A DNA stretch of 64,000 nucleotides. Source: a beta proteobacterium MWH-UniP1 (GTDB lineage: Bacteria > Pseudomonadota > Gammaproteobacteria > Burkholderiales > Burkholderiaceae_A). The first letter of the stretch is position 1. The number at the start of each line of letters is the position of its first letter. The stretch spans positions 1,923,401 through 1,987,400 of the forward strand of contig CP143625.1 of NCBI GenBank assembly GCA_036362785.1. The letters are read 5' to 3'. The translations under genes and the position numbers were made by a program. Below the pieces are notes generated by a model that was not told where the DNA came from, did no database searches, and saw nothing but the letters and a program-made list of their open reading frames with translations. Below are positions 43,811 through 54,868 of this stretch, piece by piece.

Positions 43811-46800
43811 TTAACCGCGCTCAAGGTCAATGTCGATACCGAGTGAACGGATCTCTTTGACCAACACGTTGAAGGACTCGGGCATGCCGGCATCGATAGT
43901 GTGTTCACCCTTGACTAAGTTCTCGTACACCTTGGTACGGCCACCCACGTCGTCGGATTTCACCGTCAACATTTCCTGCAGCACATACGACGCGCCATAC
44001 GCCTCGAGTGCCCAGACCTCCATCTCACCGAATCGCTGGCCACCGAACTGGGCCTTACCGCCCAGAGGCTGCTGCGTGACCAGTGAGTAAGGACCGGTAG
44101 AACGGGCATGCATCTTGTCATCGACCAGGTGATGCAGTTTGAGCATGTGCATGTAACCAACGGTCACGGTGCGATCAAACGGATCCCCGTTGCGGCCATC
44201 AAAGAGCTGCACCTGGGTACGGGTTGGCGTCAGGCCAATCCGGGCAGCAACATCATCTGGGTAAGCCAACTCCAACATCTGACGAATCTCGCGCTCTGCA
44301 GCACCGTCAAACACCGGGGTTGCAAACGGCACGCCGTCTTTCAGGTTGTTGGCAAGCTCAATGACTTCTTTGTCGGAGAGATGCTTCAGATCTTCTGGGT
44401 GGCCGCTGGTGTTGTAGACCTTGTCCAGATACTTGCGGACGTCGCCAGCAGATGCCTGAGACTGAAGCAGGTCACCGATACGCTCACCAATACCCTTGGC
44501 AGCCCAGCCCAGGTGGGTTTCCAGAATCTGACCCACGTTCATACGGGAGGGAACACCCAGCGGGTTCAACACGATATCCACGGGGCGGCCATCGGCCATG
44601 TAAGGCATGTCTTCCACAGGAACAATGCGTGAGACCACACCCTTGTTACCGTGACGGCCAGCCATCTTGTCACCCGGCTGCAGACGACGCTTCACCGCCA
44701 GATAGACCTTGACCATCTTCAATACGCCCGGCAGCAGTTCATCGCCCTGGGTCAGCTTCTTGTGCTTTTCTTCGTAAGCCAAATCGAACTGATGACGCTT
44801 CTGATCGATCGACTCTTTCAGGCTTTCCAACTGCTTGGCAGCGGTTTCATCGGACAGACGAATATCGAACCAGTGATAGCGGTCCAGATCAGCCAGATAT
44901 GCCGCATCAATTACCGTGCCCTTGGCGATCTTCTTGGGGCCGCCATTGGCAGCCTTGCCGATCAAGAGTTTTTCAATACGCTGGAAGGTATCGGTTTCAA
45001 CAATACGCAGCTGGTCATTCAAATCAAGCCGGAAGCGACGGAGTTCGTCGTCGATGATCTGCTGTGCACGCTTGTCACGCTGAATGCCTTCACGGGTGAA
45101 GACCTGTACGTCGATCACCGTGCCGCTCATGCCAGACGGCACACGCAGCGACGTGTCTTTTACGTCAGAAGCTTTTTCACCGAAGATGGCGCGCAGCAGT
45201 TTTTCTTCTGGCGTGAGCTGGGTCTCGCCCTTGGGGGTGACCTTACCCACCAAAACGTCGCCCGCCTGGACTTCGGCACCCACGTAAACAATGCCCGACT
45301 CATCGAGACGGCCAAGCTGGCCCTCTGACAGGTTCGAGATGTCACGTGTGATTTCTTCAGGGCCAAGCTTGGTGTCACGGGCCAGAACCGACAGTTCTTC
45401 GATGTGAATCGATGTGTAGCGGTCGTCTGAGACCACACGCTCAGAAATCAGGATCGAGTCTTCGAAGTTATAACCGTTCCAAGGCATGAAGGCGACCAGC
45501 ATGTTTTGGCCAAGCGCCAATTCGCCCAAATCGGTCGAGGCGCCATCCGCGATCACATCGCCACGGCCCACCACATCACCACGCTTCACAATGGGGCGCT
45601 GGTTGATGTTGGTGTTCTGGTTAGAACGGGTGTATTTCTGCAGGTTGTAAATATCCACGCCAGATTCGCCTGCTGTAGTCTCGTTATCGTTGACACGAAT
45701 CACCACGCGACGGGAATCCACATAGTCGACAAAACCGCCACGGCGGGCCTGAACGACCGTGCCCGAGTCCACCGCACAGGTGCGCTCAATGCCGGTACCC
45801 ACAACAGGCTTTTGCGGACGCAGACATGGCACTGCCTGACGTTGCATGTTCGAACCCATCAAGGCTCGGTTAGCGTCGTCGTGTTCTAGGAACGGAATCA
45901 AGGAAGCCGCCACCGACACGATCTGCGACGGAGCAACGTCCATGTATTCAATTTTGTCAGCCGTCGACAGTGTGGTTTCACCATTGACACGGACCGAGAT
46001 CAGATCACCGATCAATTTGCCTTTGGCGTCCATTTCAGCGTTGGCCTGGGCGATCACATAGCGGCCCTCTTCAATGGCCGACAGATAATCAATCTTGTCA
46101 GTGACTTTGCCGTCTTCAACCTTGCGATACGGCGTCTCCAGGAAGCCGTATTCGTTCAGTCGGGCATAAAGCGCCAAAGAATTGATTAGGCCGATGTTCG
46201 GACCCTCGGGTGTTTCAATCGGGCAGACACGGCCATAGTGCGTGGGGTGCACGTCACGGACTTCGAAGCCGGCGCGCTCACGGGTCAGACCACCAGGCCC
46301 AAGGGCCGATACACGGCGCTTGTGGGTGATCTCCGACAGCGGATTGGTCTGGTCCATAAACTGCGACAGCTGCGAAGAACCAAAGAACTCGCGAATTGCG
46401 GCGGTAATGGGCTTGCTATTAATTAAGTCGTAGGGCTGAAGGTTGTCTGCTTCGGCCTGGCCCAAACGCTCGCGCACAGCACGCTCCACGCGCACCAAGC
46501 CAGAGCGGAACTGGTTTTCCGCCAACTCACCAACACAACGGACACGCCGGTTACCCAGGTGATCGATGTCGTCGATCTCACCACGGCCATTGCGCAGCGA
46601 CACCAAGAGCTTGATGGTGTCGAGAATGTCTTCGTTGGTGAGCGTCATGGGGCCGGTGACTTCTTCGCGGCCCAGACGACGGTTGAACTTCATACGGCCA
46701 ACAGCGGACAGGTCGTAAGAATCGGTATTAAAGAACAGGCGATCAAAGAGCATCTGAACCGCATCTTCAGTGGGCGGCTCACCAGGACGCATCATGCGAT

Positions 46801-47914
46801 AGATGGCAACGCGGGCGGAGATTTGATCAGGTGTCTCGTCGATACGCAGGGTCGACGACATGTAAGGACCATGATCCAAGTCATTGGTATAGAGCGTCTT
46901 GATCTCTCGGATCTTGGCGTCGCGCAGTTTGGTCAGCAGCTCTTCAGTGATCTCTTCGTTGGCCTTGGCAACAATTTCACCAGTCTCACCATCGACCACT
47001 GCATGGGCCAACACGCGGCCCAAAACATAGTCATCAGGCACGCTAATCCGCTTTAAGCCTGCCTTTTCAATGTCACGGATGTGCTTGGCGTTGATACGCT
47101 TGTCTCGGCCAACAATCACGTTGCCGGATTTGTCGACGATGTCAAAGCGGGCCTGCTCACCGCGCAGACGATCGGGCACCAGGTCCATCTGGGCGCCTTC
47201 GGGCAGAAGCGCGAAATGATCAAAGGCAAAGAAGTGGGCAAGAATCTGCTCAACGTTAAAGCCAAGCGCTTTTAACAGAATCGTGACCGGCATCTTGCGG
47301 CGACGGTCAACGCGGAAATACAGAATGTCTTTGGGATCGAATTCGAAATCCAACCACGAGCCACGGTAAGGAATCACACGGGCCGAGAAGAGCAGCTTGC
47401 CAGAGCTGTGGGTCTTGCCGCGATCGTGTTCAAAGAACACACCGGGCGAACGGTGCAACTGGCTAACGATGACACGCTCAGTACCGTTGATCACAAATGA
47501 GCCGTTATCCGTCATGAGCGGGATGTTGCCCATGAAGACTTCTTTTTCGCGGATCTCTTTGACAGTGGGCTTGGCGGCCTCTCGGTCGTAGATCTTCAGG
47601 CGGACTTGTGCACGGATCGGGGCCTCGAAGGTCTGGCCACGCAGCTGGCACTCACGCACATCAAATGCTGGTGCGCCCAGGGTGTAATACAAGAAGTCGA
47701 GCTCTGCCATGCCGTTATGGCTTTTGATGGGGAAGATCGACTGAAATGCGGCTTCTAAGCCCTGGACCTTGCGCTCCGTGGGGACAACGTCTTGCTGCAA
47801 AAACGCCCGATACGATGCAAGCTGGGTGGCCAGCAGGTAAGGAATATCAAGGACGGGCTTGCGCTTGGCGAAGCTTTTACGAATACGCTTTTTCTCGGTG
47901 AAGTTATATGCCAT
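43811..47914 (-). CDS. rpoB: DNA-directed RNA polymerase subunit beta
   Basis: 1,367 residues. The rifampicin pocket reads [23 protein letters not shown], i.e. without known resistance changes. [22 protein letters not shown] near the C-terminal third is diagnostic. I use the ATG at 47912-47914 because AGGAG lies five bases before it; the GTG one codon upstream would be too close. A perfect REP-like hairpin lies in the 174-bp gap to rplL. Confidence 0.97.
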   Translation of the reverse strand: MAYNFTEKKRIRKSFAKRKPVLDIPYLLATQLASYRAFLQQDVVPTERKVQGLEAAFQSIFPIKSHNGMAELDFLYYTLGAPAFDVRECQLRGQTFEAPIRAQVRLKIYDREAAKPTVKEIREKEVFMGNIPLMTDNGSFVINGTERVIVSQLHRSPGVFFEHDRGKTHSSGKLLFSARVIPYRGSWLDFEFDPKDILYFRVDRRRKMPVTILLKALGFNVEQILAHFFAFDHFALLPEGAQMDLVPDRLRGEQARFDIVDKSGNVIVGRDKRINAKHIRDIEKAGLKRISVPDDYVLGRVLAHAVVDGETGEIVAKANEEITEELLTKLRDAKIREIKTLYTNDLDHGPYMSSTLRIDETPDQISARVAIYRMMRPGEPPTEDAVQMLFDRLFFNTDSYDLSAVGRMKFNRRLGREEVTGPMTLTNEDILDTIKLLVSLRNGRGEIDDIDHLGNRRVRCVGELAENQFRSGLVRVERAVRERLGQAEADNLQPYDLINSKPITAAIREFFGSSQLSQFMDQTNPLSEITHKRRVSALGPGGLTRERAGFEVRDVHPTHYGRVCPIETPEGPNIGLINSLALYARLNEYGFLETPYRKVEDGKVTDKIDYLSAIEEGRYVIAQANAEMDAKGKLIGDLISVRVNGETTLSTADKIEYMDVAPSQIVSVAASLIPFLEHDDANRALMGSNMQRQAVPCLRPQKPVVGTGIERTCAVDSGTVVQARRGGFVDYVDSRRVVIRVNDNETTAGESGVDIYNLQKYTRSNQNTNINQRPIVKRGDVVGRGDVIADGASTDLGELALGQNMLVAFMPWNGYNFEDSILISERVVSDDRYTSIHIEELSVLARDTKLGPEEITRDISNLSEGQLGRLDESGIVYVGAEVQAGDVLVGKVTPKGETQLTPEEKLLRAIFGEKASDVKDTSLRVPSGMSGTVIDVQVFTREGIQRDKRAQQIIDDELRRFRLDLNDQLRIVETDTFQRIEKLLIGKAANGGPKKIAKGTVIDAAYLADLDRYHWFDIRLSDETAAKQLESLKESIDQKRHQFDLAYEEKHKKLTQGDELLPGVLKMVKVYLAVKRRLQPGDKMAGRHGNKGVVSRIVPVEDMPYMADGRPVDIVLNPLGVPSRMNVGQILETHLGWAAKGIGERIGDLLQSQASAGDVRKYLDKVYNTSGHPEDLKHLSDKEVIELANNLKDGVPFATPVFDGAAEREIRQMLELAYPDDVAARIGLTPTRTQVQLFDGRNGDPFDRTVTVGYMHMLKLHHLVDDKMHARSTGPYSLVTQQPLGGKAQFGGQRFGEMEVWALEAYGASYVLQEMLTVKSDDVGGRTKVYENLVKGEHTIDAGMPESFNVLVKEIRSLGIDIDLERG

Positions 47915-48047
47915 CACGGCTCCTGTTGAGGAATTCTCAAAAAAAACAATTAGAGTTACTCAAGCCCACTGCACTGCTTACCATTCCGAGCTATGCGATA
48001 TCGACGCGACTAAAAGCAGCATCGACATGGAATAGCCTGCTGGGAGA

Positions 48048-48079
48048 CGGTGTCTGACACCAACAGGTGTCAGACACCG
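48048..48079. repeat. Perfect 14-bp stem-loop between rplL and rpoB (REP-like/attenuator candidate)
   Basis: C-GGTGTCTGACACC-AACA-GGTGTCAGACACC-G: the arms (48049-48061, 48066-48078) are exact reverse complements with a 4-base loop, and each arm is itself a near-palindrome. In E. coli this gap holds a partial terminator and RNase III site. No T-run follows here, so processing is more likely. The TGTCTGAC core recurs near the RAYT gene at 5062-5073. Confidence 0.7.
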
Positions 48080-48088
48080 CTTAATGCA

Positions 48089-48466
48089 TTACTTCAGTTC
48101 GACCTTTGCACCAGCTTCTTCGAGTTGCTTCTTCAGCGCCTCGGCGTCGGCCTTGTTAACACCTTCTTTAACGGGCTTCGGTGCGCCGTCGACCAGGTCT
48201 TTTGCTTCTTTCAGACCCAGGCCAGTTGCGGCACGAACCACCTTAATGACTTCAACCTTCTTGTCACCAGCGGCAGCCAGAACGACCGTGAAGTCGGTCT
48301 TCTCTTCAGCAGCAGCGGCAGCGCCACCAGCTGCAGGAGCAGCGGCAACAGCAACAGTTGCTGCAGCAGCGGATACGCCAAATTTCTCTTCCATGGCCTT
48401 GATCAGTTCGGAAAGCTCCAGAACGGACATCGCGCCGATTGCGTCTAACAGTTGATCCTTGTTCAT
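48089..48466 (-). CDS. rplL: 50S ribosomal protein L7/L12
   Basis: 125 residues: N-terminal dimerisation helices ([30 protein letters not shown]), an Ala-rich hinge, and the C-terminal factor-binding domain ([25 protein letters not shown]). Multiple copies form the stalk on L10. 39 bp after rplJ. Confidence 0.97.
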   Translation of the reverse strand: MNKDQLLDAIGAMSVLELSELIKAMEEKFGVSAAAATVAVAAAPAAGGAAAAAEEKTDFTVVLAAAGDKKVEVIKVVRAATGLGLKEAKDLVDGAPKPVKEGVNKADAEALKKQLEEAGAKVELK

Positions 48467-48505
48467 ATTGAAAACTCCAAAAAATTTCAGTTCAGTTAAA
48501 AATGG

Positions 48506-49036
48506 TCATGCGGATTGCGATTCGCGTTGCGTCTTCAACGCAGCAACCGTGCGAACAAACTTCGACGGCACTTCGTTGAGGGTGCGAACGAACTTGGCAA
48601 CCGGGGCCTGCATCGTTCCGAGCAATGTGCTGAGCAACTCGTCACGCGACGGCATAGAGGCAAGGGCCTTCACGCCAGCAGCGTCCATCAAGTAGTTCGG
48701 CATTGCGCCCGCTTTGATGACAAAGACTTCGTTGCCTTTAGCAAAGTCATTCATGACTTTTGCAGCGGCAACAGGATCTTTCGAAATACCGTAGATCAGC
48801 GGGCCAACCATGTTGTTGGCCAGCATTTCAAACGGTGTTCCGGCAACGGCACGGCGTACCAGGGTGTTTTTCAACACACGCAGGTAAACGCCAGCGCCAC
48901 GCGCCCTCTTGCGGAGCTCGGTGATGTTGGCCACATCAAGACCACGGTACTCGGCGAGGATGATGGACTGGGCCGTTGCCACTTGGGCAGAGACTTCGTC
49001 GATCACCACGGCTTTCGCTTCGCGGTTTAGTGCCAC
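48506..49036 (-). CDS. rplJ: 50S ribosomal protein L10
   Basis: 176 residues, [33 protein letters not shown]..., the stalk base protein. With L12 it represses its own translation in E. coli. Here a 229-bp leader precedes it. Confidence 0.97.
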   Translation of the reverse strand: MALNREAKAVVIDEVSAQVATAQSIILAEYRGLDVANITELRKRARGAGVYLRVLKNTLVRRAVAGTPFEMLANNMVGPLIYGISKDPVAAAKVMNDFAKGNEVFVIKAGAMPNYLMDAAGVKALASMPSRDELLSTLLGTMQAPVAKFVRTLNEVPSKFVRTVAALKTQRESQSA

Positions 49037-49265
49037 ATTTCACTCCTTCTCAATGTTTCGCGTCCAATTGGATTTGAAACGGTTGATACCGGCGAGACCT
49101 GAGATTTTTCGATGAACAACTCAATATGACTCGAGCATCGAATTCTTTCGGGACCGCCATCTGCGTTGGGCAGGGCCTAAACAACTGCCTTAATTAAGTA
49201 CAAAACCCCAACGGTCTTTGACAACCTGCAGGCTTGCCTTTCGACAGGCCTGCAGCCCAAAGTCT
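49037..49265 (-). promoter_or_regulatory. rplJL leader region
   Basis: 229 bp between rplA and rplJ without a protein gene. It holds a strong stem (CTGCAG with CTGCAG enclosing GCCT/AGGC, 49226-49255) right after rplA, and a long A/T- and G-rich leader where the L10-L12 binding element is expected. A Shine-Dalgarno AAGGAG lies just before the rplJ ATG. I cannot assign a confident promoter. Confidence 0.5.
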
Positions 49266-49967
49266 TTACGACTGCGCCAAGATCGACGCCTGGTCCACGC
49301 GAATACCGGGGCCCATGGTGGTCGAGATGGCAACCTTGCGCAGATACACCCCTTTCGAGGACTGCGGCTTGGCGCGGTTCAACGCATCAATCAGTGCAAC
49401 GAGATTGCTTTTCAGTGCGTCAATCTCAAACGACGCCTGACCAATGGTGCAATGAACGATACCGGCCTTGTCGGTCCGGTACTGGACCTGACCTGCCTTG
49501 GCGTTTTTCACTGCCTGAGCCACATCTGCCGACACCGTGCCCACCTTGGGGTTTGGCATCAGGCCACGGGGACCAAGAATCTGACCCAAGGTGCCGACAA
49601 TTCGCATGGTGTCCGGCGAGGCGATCAGCACGTCAAAGTCAATCTGGCCACCCTTGATACGCTCGGCCAGGTCTTCCATGCCGACAATGTCAGCGCCGGC
49701 TGCTTTGGCGGCTTCGGCTTTTTCGCCCTGCGCAAACACAGCAACGCGGGATGTTTTACCCGTGCCAGCAGGCAGCACGATCGAGCCACGAACCAACTGG
49801 TCTGATTTTTTTGCATCGATGCCGAGCTGGACAGCAACGTCAACGGATTCTTTAAATTTTGCGGTTGCGCAGGCCTTGGCCAGCTCGAGAGCTTCCTGGG
49901 CGGGATACACCTTGGTGCGGTCGACCTTGGCGCGAACAGCACTGTAACGCTTGGAAAGTTTTGCCAT
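49266..49967 (-). CDS. rplA: 50S ribosomal protein L1
   Basis: 233 residues, [16 protein letters not shown]... with [23 protein letters not shown]. Forms the mobile stalk for deacylated tRNA release. Two bases after rplK. Confidence 0.97.
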   Translation of the reverse strand: MAKLSKRYSAVRAKVDRTKVYPAQEALELAKACATAKFKESVDVAVQLGIDAKKSDQLVRGSIVLPAGTGKTSRVAVFAQGEKAEAAKAAGADIVGMEDLAERIKGGQIDFDVLIASPDTMRIVGTLGQILGPRGLMPNPKVGTVSADVAQAVKNAKAGQVQYRTDKAGIVHCTIGQASFEIDALKSNLVALIDALNRAKPQSSKGVYLRKVAISTTMGPGIRVDQASILAQS

Positions 49968-49969
49968 GA

Positions 49970-50401
49970 TCAGATTCCTTCTACCGTGACGCCCATGCTG
50001 CGGGCACTGCCGGCGATCGTTTTGACTGCGGCTTCCAAATCAGCTGCAGTGAGATCGGGCATTTTGGTTTTTGCAATTTCTTCAGCCTGAGCACGGGTGA
50101 TCTTGCCGACCTTATCGGTGTGGGGCTTGGCAGAGCCCTTGTCGAGCTTGGCTGCCTTTTTGATCAACACCGTTGCAGGCGGTGTCTTCATGATGAAGGT
50201 GAAGGTCTTGTCGGCAAATGCCGTGATCACGACCGGAATGGGTAAGCCTGGCTCCATGCCCTGTGTCTGGGCGTTGAAGGCCTTGCAGAACTCCATGATG
50301 TTCAAACCACGCTGGCCGAGTGCTGGACCAATGGGTGGCGATGGGTTGGCTTTTCCTGCAGGTACCTGCAGCTTGATATAACCGACGATCTTCTTTGCCA
50401 T
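49970..50401 (-). CDS. rplK: 50S ribosomal protein L11
   Basis: 143 residues, [37 protein letters not shown]; ends in [13 protein letters not shown]. Base of the factor-binding site and needed for RelA response. 62 bp after nusG. Confidence 0.97.
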   Translation of the reverse strand: MAKKIVGYIKLQVPAGKANPSPPIGPALGQRGLNIMEFCKAFNAQTQGMEPGLPIPVVITAFADKTFTFIMKTPPATVLIKKAAKLDKGSAKPHTDKVGKITRAQAEEIAKTKMPDLTAADLEAAVKTIAGSARSMGVTVEGI

Positions 50402-50463
50402 AAAGGCTCCTTTACGAGTTCAAGCGCAAACAGTCGAGCTGTTCGCTCCTCAAAAATGTCTGA

Positions 50464-51000
50464 TCAAAGCTTTTCGACTTGACCAAACTCCAACTCCACG
50501 GGTGTTGCACGACCAAAAATGGTCACCGACACACGCAGACGATTCTTTTCATAGTTCACTTCTTCAACGTTGCCATTGAAATCGGTGAACGGACCTTCTT
50601 TCACACGGACCACCTCGCCCACTTCAAACAAGATCTTGGGCCGTGGTTTTTCCACACCCTCTTGCATCTGGGCCATGATCTTGTCGACCTCGGCCTGTGA
50701 GATTGGGGTGGGCTTGCTGCCCGAACCGCCCACAAAGCCTGTGACCTTGTTGGTGTTCTTAATCAGGTGCCATGTCTCGTCGTTCATTTCCATTTCAACA
50801 AGCACATAGCCCGGAAAGAAACGACGCTCGGAGATGGCCTTCTGACCGCCACGAATCTCAACCACTTCTTCGACCGGCACCAGGATCTGGCCAAAATACT
50901 GCTGCATGTCGGCCCGGTCAATGCGCTCTTGAATTGCCTTAGCAACACTTTTTTCCATGCCGGAAAATGCATGCACGACATACCAACGTTTGGCGGACAT
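50464..51000 (-). CDS. nusG: Transcription termination/antitermination protein NusG
   Basis: 178 residues: an NGN domain ([23 protein letters not shown], then [14 protein letters not shown]) and a C-terminal KOW domain ([13 protein letters not shown]). Couples RNA polymerase to Rho or to ribosomal S10. I use the ATG at 50998-51000, which overlaps the secE stop by one base (TAATG) with GGAG six bases upstream; a start four codons earlier lies inside secE. Confidence 0.96.
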   Translation of the reverse strand: MSAKRWYVVHAFSGMEKSVAKAIQERIDRADMQQYFGQILVPVEEVVEIRGGQKAISERRFFPGYVLVEMEMNDETWHLIKNTNKVTGFVGGSGSKPTPISQAEVDKIMAQMQEGVEKPRPKILFEVGEVVRVKEGPFTDFNGNVEEVNYEKNRLRVSVTIFGRATPVELEFGQVEKL

Positions 51001-51386
51001 TAACGTCTCCATCCCAGAATCAAGTCATACAAGGCCCACTCCAGCACTTTGTCGGCGAGCCACAAAAACAGTGCCATCACCAACACAAAGGCGAAGACGA
51101 TTAGCGTTGTTTGAATCGTTTCCTTGCGGGTGGGCCAGACGACTTTTCGGGCTTCGTCAACTGAGTGCTGAGAAAACCCGATAAACCGACGGCCCGACTG
51201 CGATACCAGAGCGATTGCGGCGGCGACCACGATGCCGCCAACTAGCGCACCAGTCCGAGCCCAGACCGATGCGTCAGCGAGTTGATGAAAACCGATAATT
51301 CCTGCGAGCAGCACCAGCACTGCGGCCACAAGCATCAGCTTGTCGACCGCACCACCTGCTGTACCTCCGGATTCAACCTGCGACAT
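51000..51386 (-). CDS. secE: Protein translocase subunit SecE
   Basis: 128 residues, the longer proteobacterial form with three hydrophobic segments. The conserved amphipathic/cytoplasmic motif [17 protein letters not shown] precedes the last, essential membrane segment. Partner of SecY. Between tRNA-Trp and nusG, coupled to nusG by a one-base overlap. Confidence 0.95.
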   Translation of the reverse strand: MSQVESGGTAGGAVDKLMLVAAVLVLLAGIIGFHQLADASVWARTGALVGGIVVAAAIALVSQSGRRFIGFSQHSVDEARKVVWPTRKETIQTTLIVFAFVLVMALFLWLADKVLEWALYDLILGWRR

Positions 51387-51451
51387 AAAGTCCTTGTCTG
51401 CTCAAACTGTTTCTAAAACGGCACCACAAAACTTCTTGATTCAACCTGCGG

Positions 51452-51527
51452 TGGCAGGGGCAGAGGGAATCGAACCCCCAACCTTCGGTTTTGGAGACCG
51501 ACGCTCTGCCAATTGAGCTATGCCCCT
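51452..51527 (-). tRNA. tRNA-Trp (anticodon CCA)
   Basis: Full cloverleaf on the minus strand: acceptor AGGGGCA / TGCCCCT, D arm GCTCAATTGGCAGAGC, anticodon loop CTCCAAA, T arm GGGGGTTCGAATCCCTC, and encoded CCA (76 nt). Located between tuf copy 2 (six bases after its stop) and secE, the usual place. Confidence 0.97.
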
Positions 51528-51533
51528 ACTGGT

Positions 51534-52724
51534 TTACTCGATAATTTTTGCGACGACGCCGGCGCCGACGGTGCGGCCACCCTCACGGATAGCAAAACGC
51601 AGGCCCTGCTCCATCGCGATCGGGGCAATCAAGGCCACCGAAATCTTCACGTTGTCGCCAGGCATCACCATCTCGGTGCCAGCAGGCAGCTCCACCGCAC
51701 CCGTTACGTCCGTCGTACGGAAGTAAAACTGGGGGCGATAGTTGTTAAAGAACGGCGTATGACGGCCACCCTCGTCTTTCGACAGAACATACACCTCGGC
51801 TTCAAACTTGGTGTGCGGGGTGATCGAACCGGGCTTGGCCAACACCTGACCACGCTCGACTTCCTCACGCTTGGTACCACGCAACAAAATACCCACGTTG
51901 TCACCCGCTTGGCCTTGATCCAAGAGCTTGCGGAACATCTCCACGCCCGTGCAGATGGTCTTGACCGTGGGCTTGATACCAACGATCTCAATCTCTTCAC
52001 CCACCTTCACAATGCCACGCTCCACACGGCCAGTGACCACAGTACCGCGGCCAGAGATCGAGAACACGTCTTCGATCGGCATCAGGAATGCGCCGTCCAC
52101 AGCACGCTTTGGCTCAGGAATGTAGGTATCCAGCGCCTCGGCCAGCTTCAAAATCGCGCCTTCGCCGAGCTCGCCCTTATCACCTTCCAAGGCCAGCTTG
52201 GCCGAGCCCTTGATGATCGGGGTGTCGTCACCGGGGAAGTCGTACTTCGAGAGCAGCTCACGCACTTCCATCTCAACGAGCTCTAACAACTCAGCATCGT
52301 CCACCATGTCGCACTTGTTCAAAAACACAATGATGTAAGGCACACCCACCTGGCGGGCCAACAAAATGTGCTCTCGCGTCTGGGGCATCGGGCCGTCAGC
52401 AGCCGAACACACCAAAATCGCACCGTCCATCTGCGCCGCACCCGTGATCATGTTCTTCACATAGTCAGCGTGACCCGGGCAGTCCACGTGTGCATAGTGA
52501 CGGTTGGCCGTCTCGTACTCCACGTGCGCCGTGTTAATCGTGATACCACGGGCCTTCTCTTCAGGCGCCGCATCAATCTCGTCGTACTTCTTCGCCTCAC
52601 CACCAAACTTGGCAGACAACACCGTTGCAATAGCAGCCGTCAACGTCGTCTTACCATGGTCCACGTGACCAATCGTCCCAACGTTTACGTGCGGTTTGGT
52701 GCGCTCAAACTTACCCTTGGCCAT
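51534..52724 (-). CDS. tuf: Elongation factor Tu (copy 2, rif side)
   Basis: 396 residues, identical in protein to the copy at 34887-36077; the DNA reads the same from ATG to stop, with divergence immediately outside. I use the ATG at 52722-52724, preceded by GAGGAG six bases away. Co-transcribed with tRNA-Thr upstream and tRNA-Trp downstream. Confidence 0.97.
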   Translation of the reverse strand: MAKGKFERTKPHVNVGTIGHVDHGKTTLTAAIATVLSAKFGGEAKKYDEIDAAPEEKARGITINTAHVEYETANRHYAHVDCPGHADYVKNMITGAAQMDGAILVCSAADGPMPQTREHILLARQVGVPYIIVFLNKCDMVDDAELLELVEMEVRELLSKYDFPGDDTPIIKGSAKLALEGDKGELGEGAILKLAEALDTYIPEPKRAVDGAFLMPIEDVFSISGRGTVVTGRVERGIVKVGEEIEIVGIKPTVKTICTGVEMFRKLLDQGQAGDNVGILLRGTKREEVERGQVLAKPGSITPHTKFEAEVYVLSKDEGGRHTPFFNNYRPQFYFRTTDVTGAVELPAGTEMVMPGDNVKISVALIAPIAMEQGLRFAIREGGRTVGAGVVAKIIE

Positions 52725-52799
52725 GGCCAACTCCTCAACAATGGTTCAAAAAATTCAGCGAACTTGAAAAAGCGAACATCACAACGAACTACAAATTCT

Positions 52800-52874
<75 letters not shown>

Positions 52875-52947
52875 GACATGCAAAACACTTCAACACCACA
52901 CGATGCTGTTTTCACAGCACCGAAAAAGCTTGCCCCCACAAAAGGCC

Positions 52948-53021
52948 TGGAGCGGGTGAAGGGAATCGAACCCTCGTCGTAAGCTTGGAAGGCTTCTGCT
53001 CTACCATTGAGCTACACCCGC
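52948..53021 (-). tRNA. tRNA-Gly (anticodon TCC)
   Basis: 74 nt including encoded CCA: acceptor GCGGGTG / CACCCGC, D arm GCTCAATGGTAGAGC, anticodon loop CTTCCAA, T arm AGGGTTCGATTCCCT. The outermost anticodon-stem pair appears to be a G-A mismatch. Confidence 0.95.
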
Positions 53022-53159
53022 CGAGTAATGCACGCCTACAAGCAACCACCCCACTCATAAGCAACTGACTTACTGTTAGCTCGACCAACTACTGTCCTGC
53101 CCAACATCCTCGGGCCCACCCTGATTTCACCCATGTGTGATGACGATCAATAAGGGCTC

Positions 53160-53245
53160 TGGTGGAGGAGGTTGGATTCGAACCAACGTAGGCGTAAGCC
53201 AACAGATTTACAGTCTGCCCCCTTTAGCCACTCGGGCACCCCTCC
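53160..53245 (-). tRNA. tRNA-Tyr (anticodon GTA)
   Basis: 86 nt with a long variable arm (class II) and encoded CCA: acceptor GGAGGGG / CTCCTCC with one G-T pair, anticodon arm CAGACTGTAAATCTG, T arm GTTGGTTCGAATCCAAC. First gene of the tRNA-tuf operon. Confidence 0.96.
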
Positions 53246-53259
53246 GCGAGGAACCCGCA

Positions 53260-53288
53260 ATTATGTGGCGGGGCACGGAAAGCGTCAA
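53260..53288 (-). promoter_or_regulatory. Stable-RNA-type promoter of the tRNA-Tyr/Gly/Thr-tuf operon
   Basis: Minus-strand TTGACG (53283-53288), 17-base spacer, CATAAT (53260-53265), then a GC-rich discriminator (TGCGGG) as in stringently controlled rRNA/tRNA promoters. The -35 sits at the very end of the DUF3108 gap, touching that gene's stop region. Confidence 0.75.
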
Positions 53289-53289
53289 G

Positions 53290-54324
53290 TTAAGGCTGGC
53301 GAACGGTGAGAAGGTCTAGGACCTGGCCTCGGGCCTCTTCAAAGCGAATGCGAACCGGCAAAAGTCTATCTGTCCGGTCAAGCCAAATATCGATCTTGCC
53401 CTTGAAACGCTCCCCCGCTCGATGGCTCGACAGATGGACTGCGGGAACCAGAACCCCTCCGGGCATGACCACGTCGGCATCGGACTCCACCCAGAAAGTG
53501 ACCTCTTCCACCTTGTTTCTTCCCGCCATTGGCAGGTCAATGGTTTCGCCAAGGCTAAAGCGCTCCGGGGCTACCTTCATCATCCAGGCCAGCTGAATCA
53601 TGAAACTTAGACGATCTTGAATACCATTTAGCAGAGGAAGGGGTTCTTTTAGCGAAGAATAAGTAATTTTCTTTTTTTCGTAATCGAATATGGAAACCTC
53701 TTCCTTGCCCCGGGGCGAGCGGTGGGTATGGCGCTCGGGCCGCAGGCCGCCAGGGCCAATGGTGCCGACCGTTTCGGCATAGAGGGGTTTGCTGGCGAAA
53801 ATCGTTGCCCAGCCAACCGCTTCGGTCACCAGCTTGATGTTGTAGCGGCCGTCCGGTGTGAAATTAAGCTGAATACTGCCGCGGCCAATCTGGGTCCCCG
53901 ATGTGTGGTCTCCCCAAAATGCGGACAGCGCCACGCCGCCAACCTTTGGTAATTCACTATCGGTCGGAATCCGACTCGCCAAGTCCGGCGACTGCCCGGC
54001 AGACAAGGGGCTATCGCTCGACTTCTGATCCGGCACCGACTCAGGAGGGGTGGCCGCAGCAAGATCAGACTCGGAAACAATCGCGGGTGGGACAGGGGCC
54101 GGGGCGGGTGGCACCACCGGAAACACCGGCATGGTTGGCGGGGGCAGCATCTGCACCGCCATCGGTCCGCTATCGTCTTCCCGAGGGCTGATGAGACCCA
54201 GCAAAATCCGATCCAGCCCAAGCAGCACCGCCAAATGCAACACCAACACAAGCGCCGCAATCCAGGGCCAACGGCGGTACAGGGCTGGCAATCGATCGCC
54301 AAGGGGGCGCTTTTTAAGTGTCAT
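53290..54324 (-). CDS. DUF3108-domain protein with one N-terminal membrane segment
   Basis: 344 residues. A basic N-terminus (MTLKKRPLGDRLPALYRR) is followed by a membrane segment at about residues 22-45. Next comes a Pro/Ala-rich linker (PVFPVVPPAPAPVPP) to about residue 120, then a beta-rich DUF3108 domain (SIQLNFTPDGRYNIKLVTEAVGWATIF and KKITYSSLKEPLPLLNGIQDRLS). The family's function is unknown; it is predicted to face the periplasm. It is divergent from phaM and ends just before the tRNA operon promoter. No catalytic motif recognised. Confidence 0.8.
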   Translation of the reverse strand: MTLKKRPLGDRLPALYRRWPWIAALVLVLHLAVLLGLDRILLGLISPREDDSGPMAVQMLPPPTMPVFPVVPPAPAPVPPAIVSESDLAAATPPESVPDQKSSDSPLSAGQSPDLASRIPTDSELPKVGGVALSAFWGDHTSGTQIGRGSIQLNFTPDGRYNIKLVTEAVGWATIFASKPLYAETVGTIGPGGLRPERHTHRSPRGKEEVSIFDYEKKKITYSSLKEPLPLLNGIQDRLSFMIQLAWMMKVAPERFSLGETIDLPMAGRNKVEEVTFWVESDADVVMPGGVLVPAVHLSSHRAGERFKGKIDIWLDRTDRLLPVRIRFEEARGQVLDLLTVRQP

Positions 54325-54367
54325 TCGGCTATTCTAAAAATCAATCTCAATGCAAGTAGCGACCGCC

Positions 54368-54868
54368 ATGTCTAATGAACCGTTTAACCCGTTTGAGTTT
54401 TTAACCTCCCCCTGGGGCAAGCTGCCGCTCGGCGGCGCCATTCCTGGTGTTAGCGGCTTTAACGCGGCCGATTTAAAAGATCTAGATAAGCGCATCCAAG
54501 AACTCAAAGCAGTCGAACAGTGGTTAGACCTGAACCTTAATTTACTGAAGACAACCATCCAGGGCCTTGAGGTTCAACGGGGCACCGTTGCCGCCATCCA
54601 GTCATTTACCGAATCCATGACCAAAGCCGGGGCCGATCCCGTGGCCGCCACGAAGCCCACGACAAGCACAGACCCTCTCCCCGGCCTAGCCAGCAAAGCG
54701 GCCACAGAACAGGCCACGTATTGGTGGGAATCCATGCAACAGCAGTTCGGTCAGATGATGCAGGCGGCCCAAGCGGGTGCGCAATCCATGGCAGATCAGG
54801 CCACAAAACCGGCCAAAAAATCCGCGACCAAAACCGCTAAATCGACCAAAACCCCAGATAAGGCTTAA
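54368..54868 (+). CDS. phaM: PhaM-like polyhydroxyalkanoate granule-associated protein
   Basis: 166 residues. The central helical block DLDKRIQELKAVEQWLDLNLNLLKTTIQGLEVQ matches PhaM proteins, which activate PHA synthase and tether granules to the nucleoid. The C-terminus is a Lys/Ala/Thr-rich tail (KPAKKSATKTAKSTK), like the DNA-binding PAKKA-type tails of that family. I use the second ATG (54368); the first, at 54350, adds six residues. Its stop overlaps the stop of the convergent carH-like gene by three bases. It implies that the organism makes PHB-type storage granules. Confidence 0.75.
   Translation: MSNEPFNPFEFLTSPWGKLPLGGAIPGVSGFNAADLKDLDKRIQELKAVEQWLDLNLNLLKTTIQGLEVQRGTVAAIQSFTESMTKAGADPVAATKPTTSTDPLPGLASKAATEQATYWWESMQQQFGQMMQAAQAGAQSMADQATKPAKKSATKTAKSTKTPDKA

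Noticed and set aside
48048..48079. Start of a CRISPR array
   Set aside because: Only one pair of arms separated by four bases, no further repeats or spacers.
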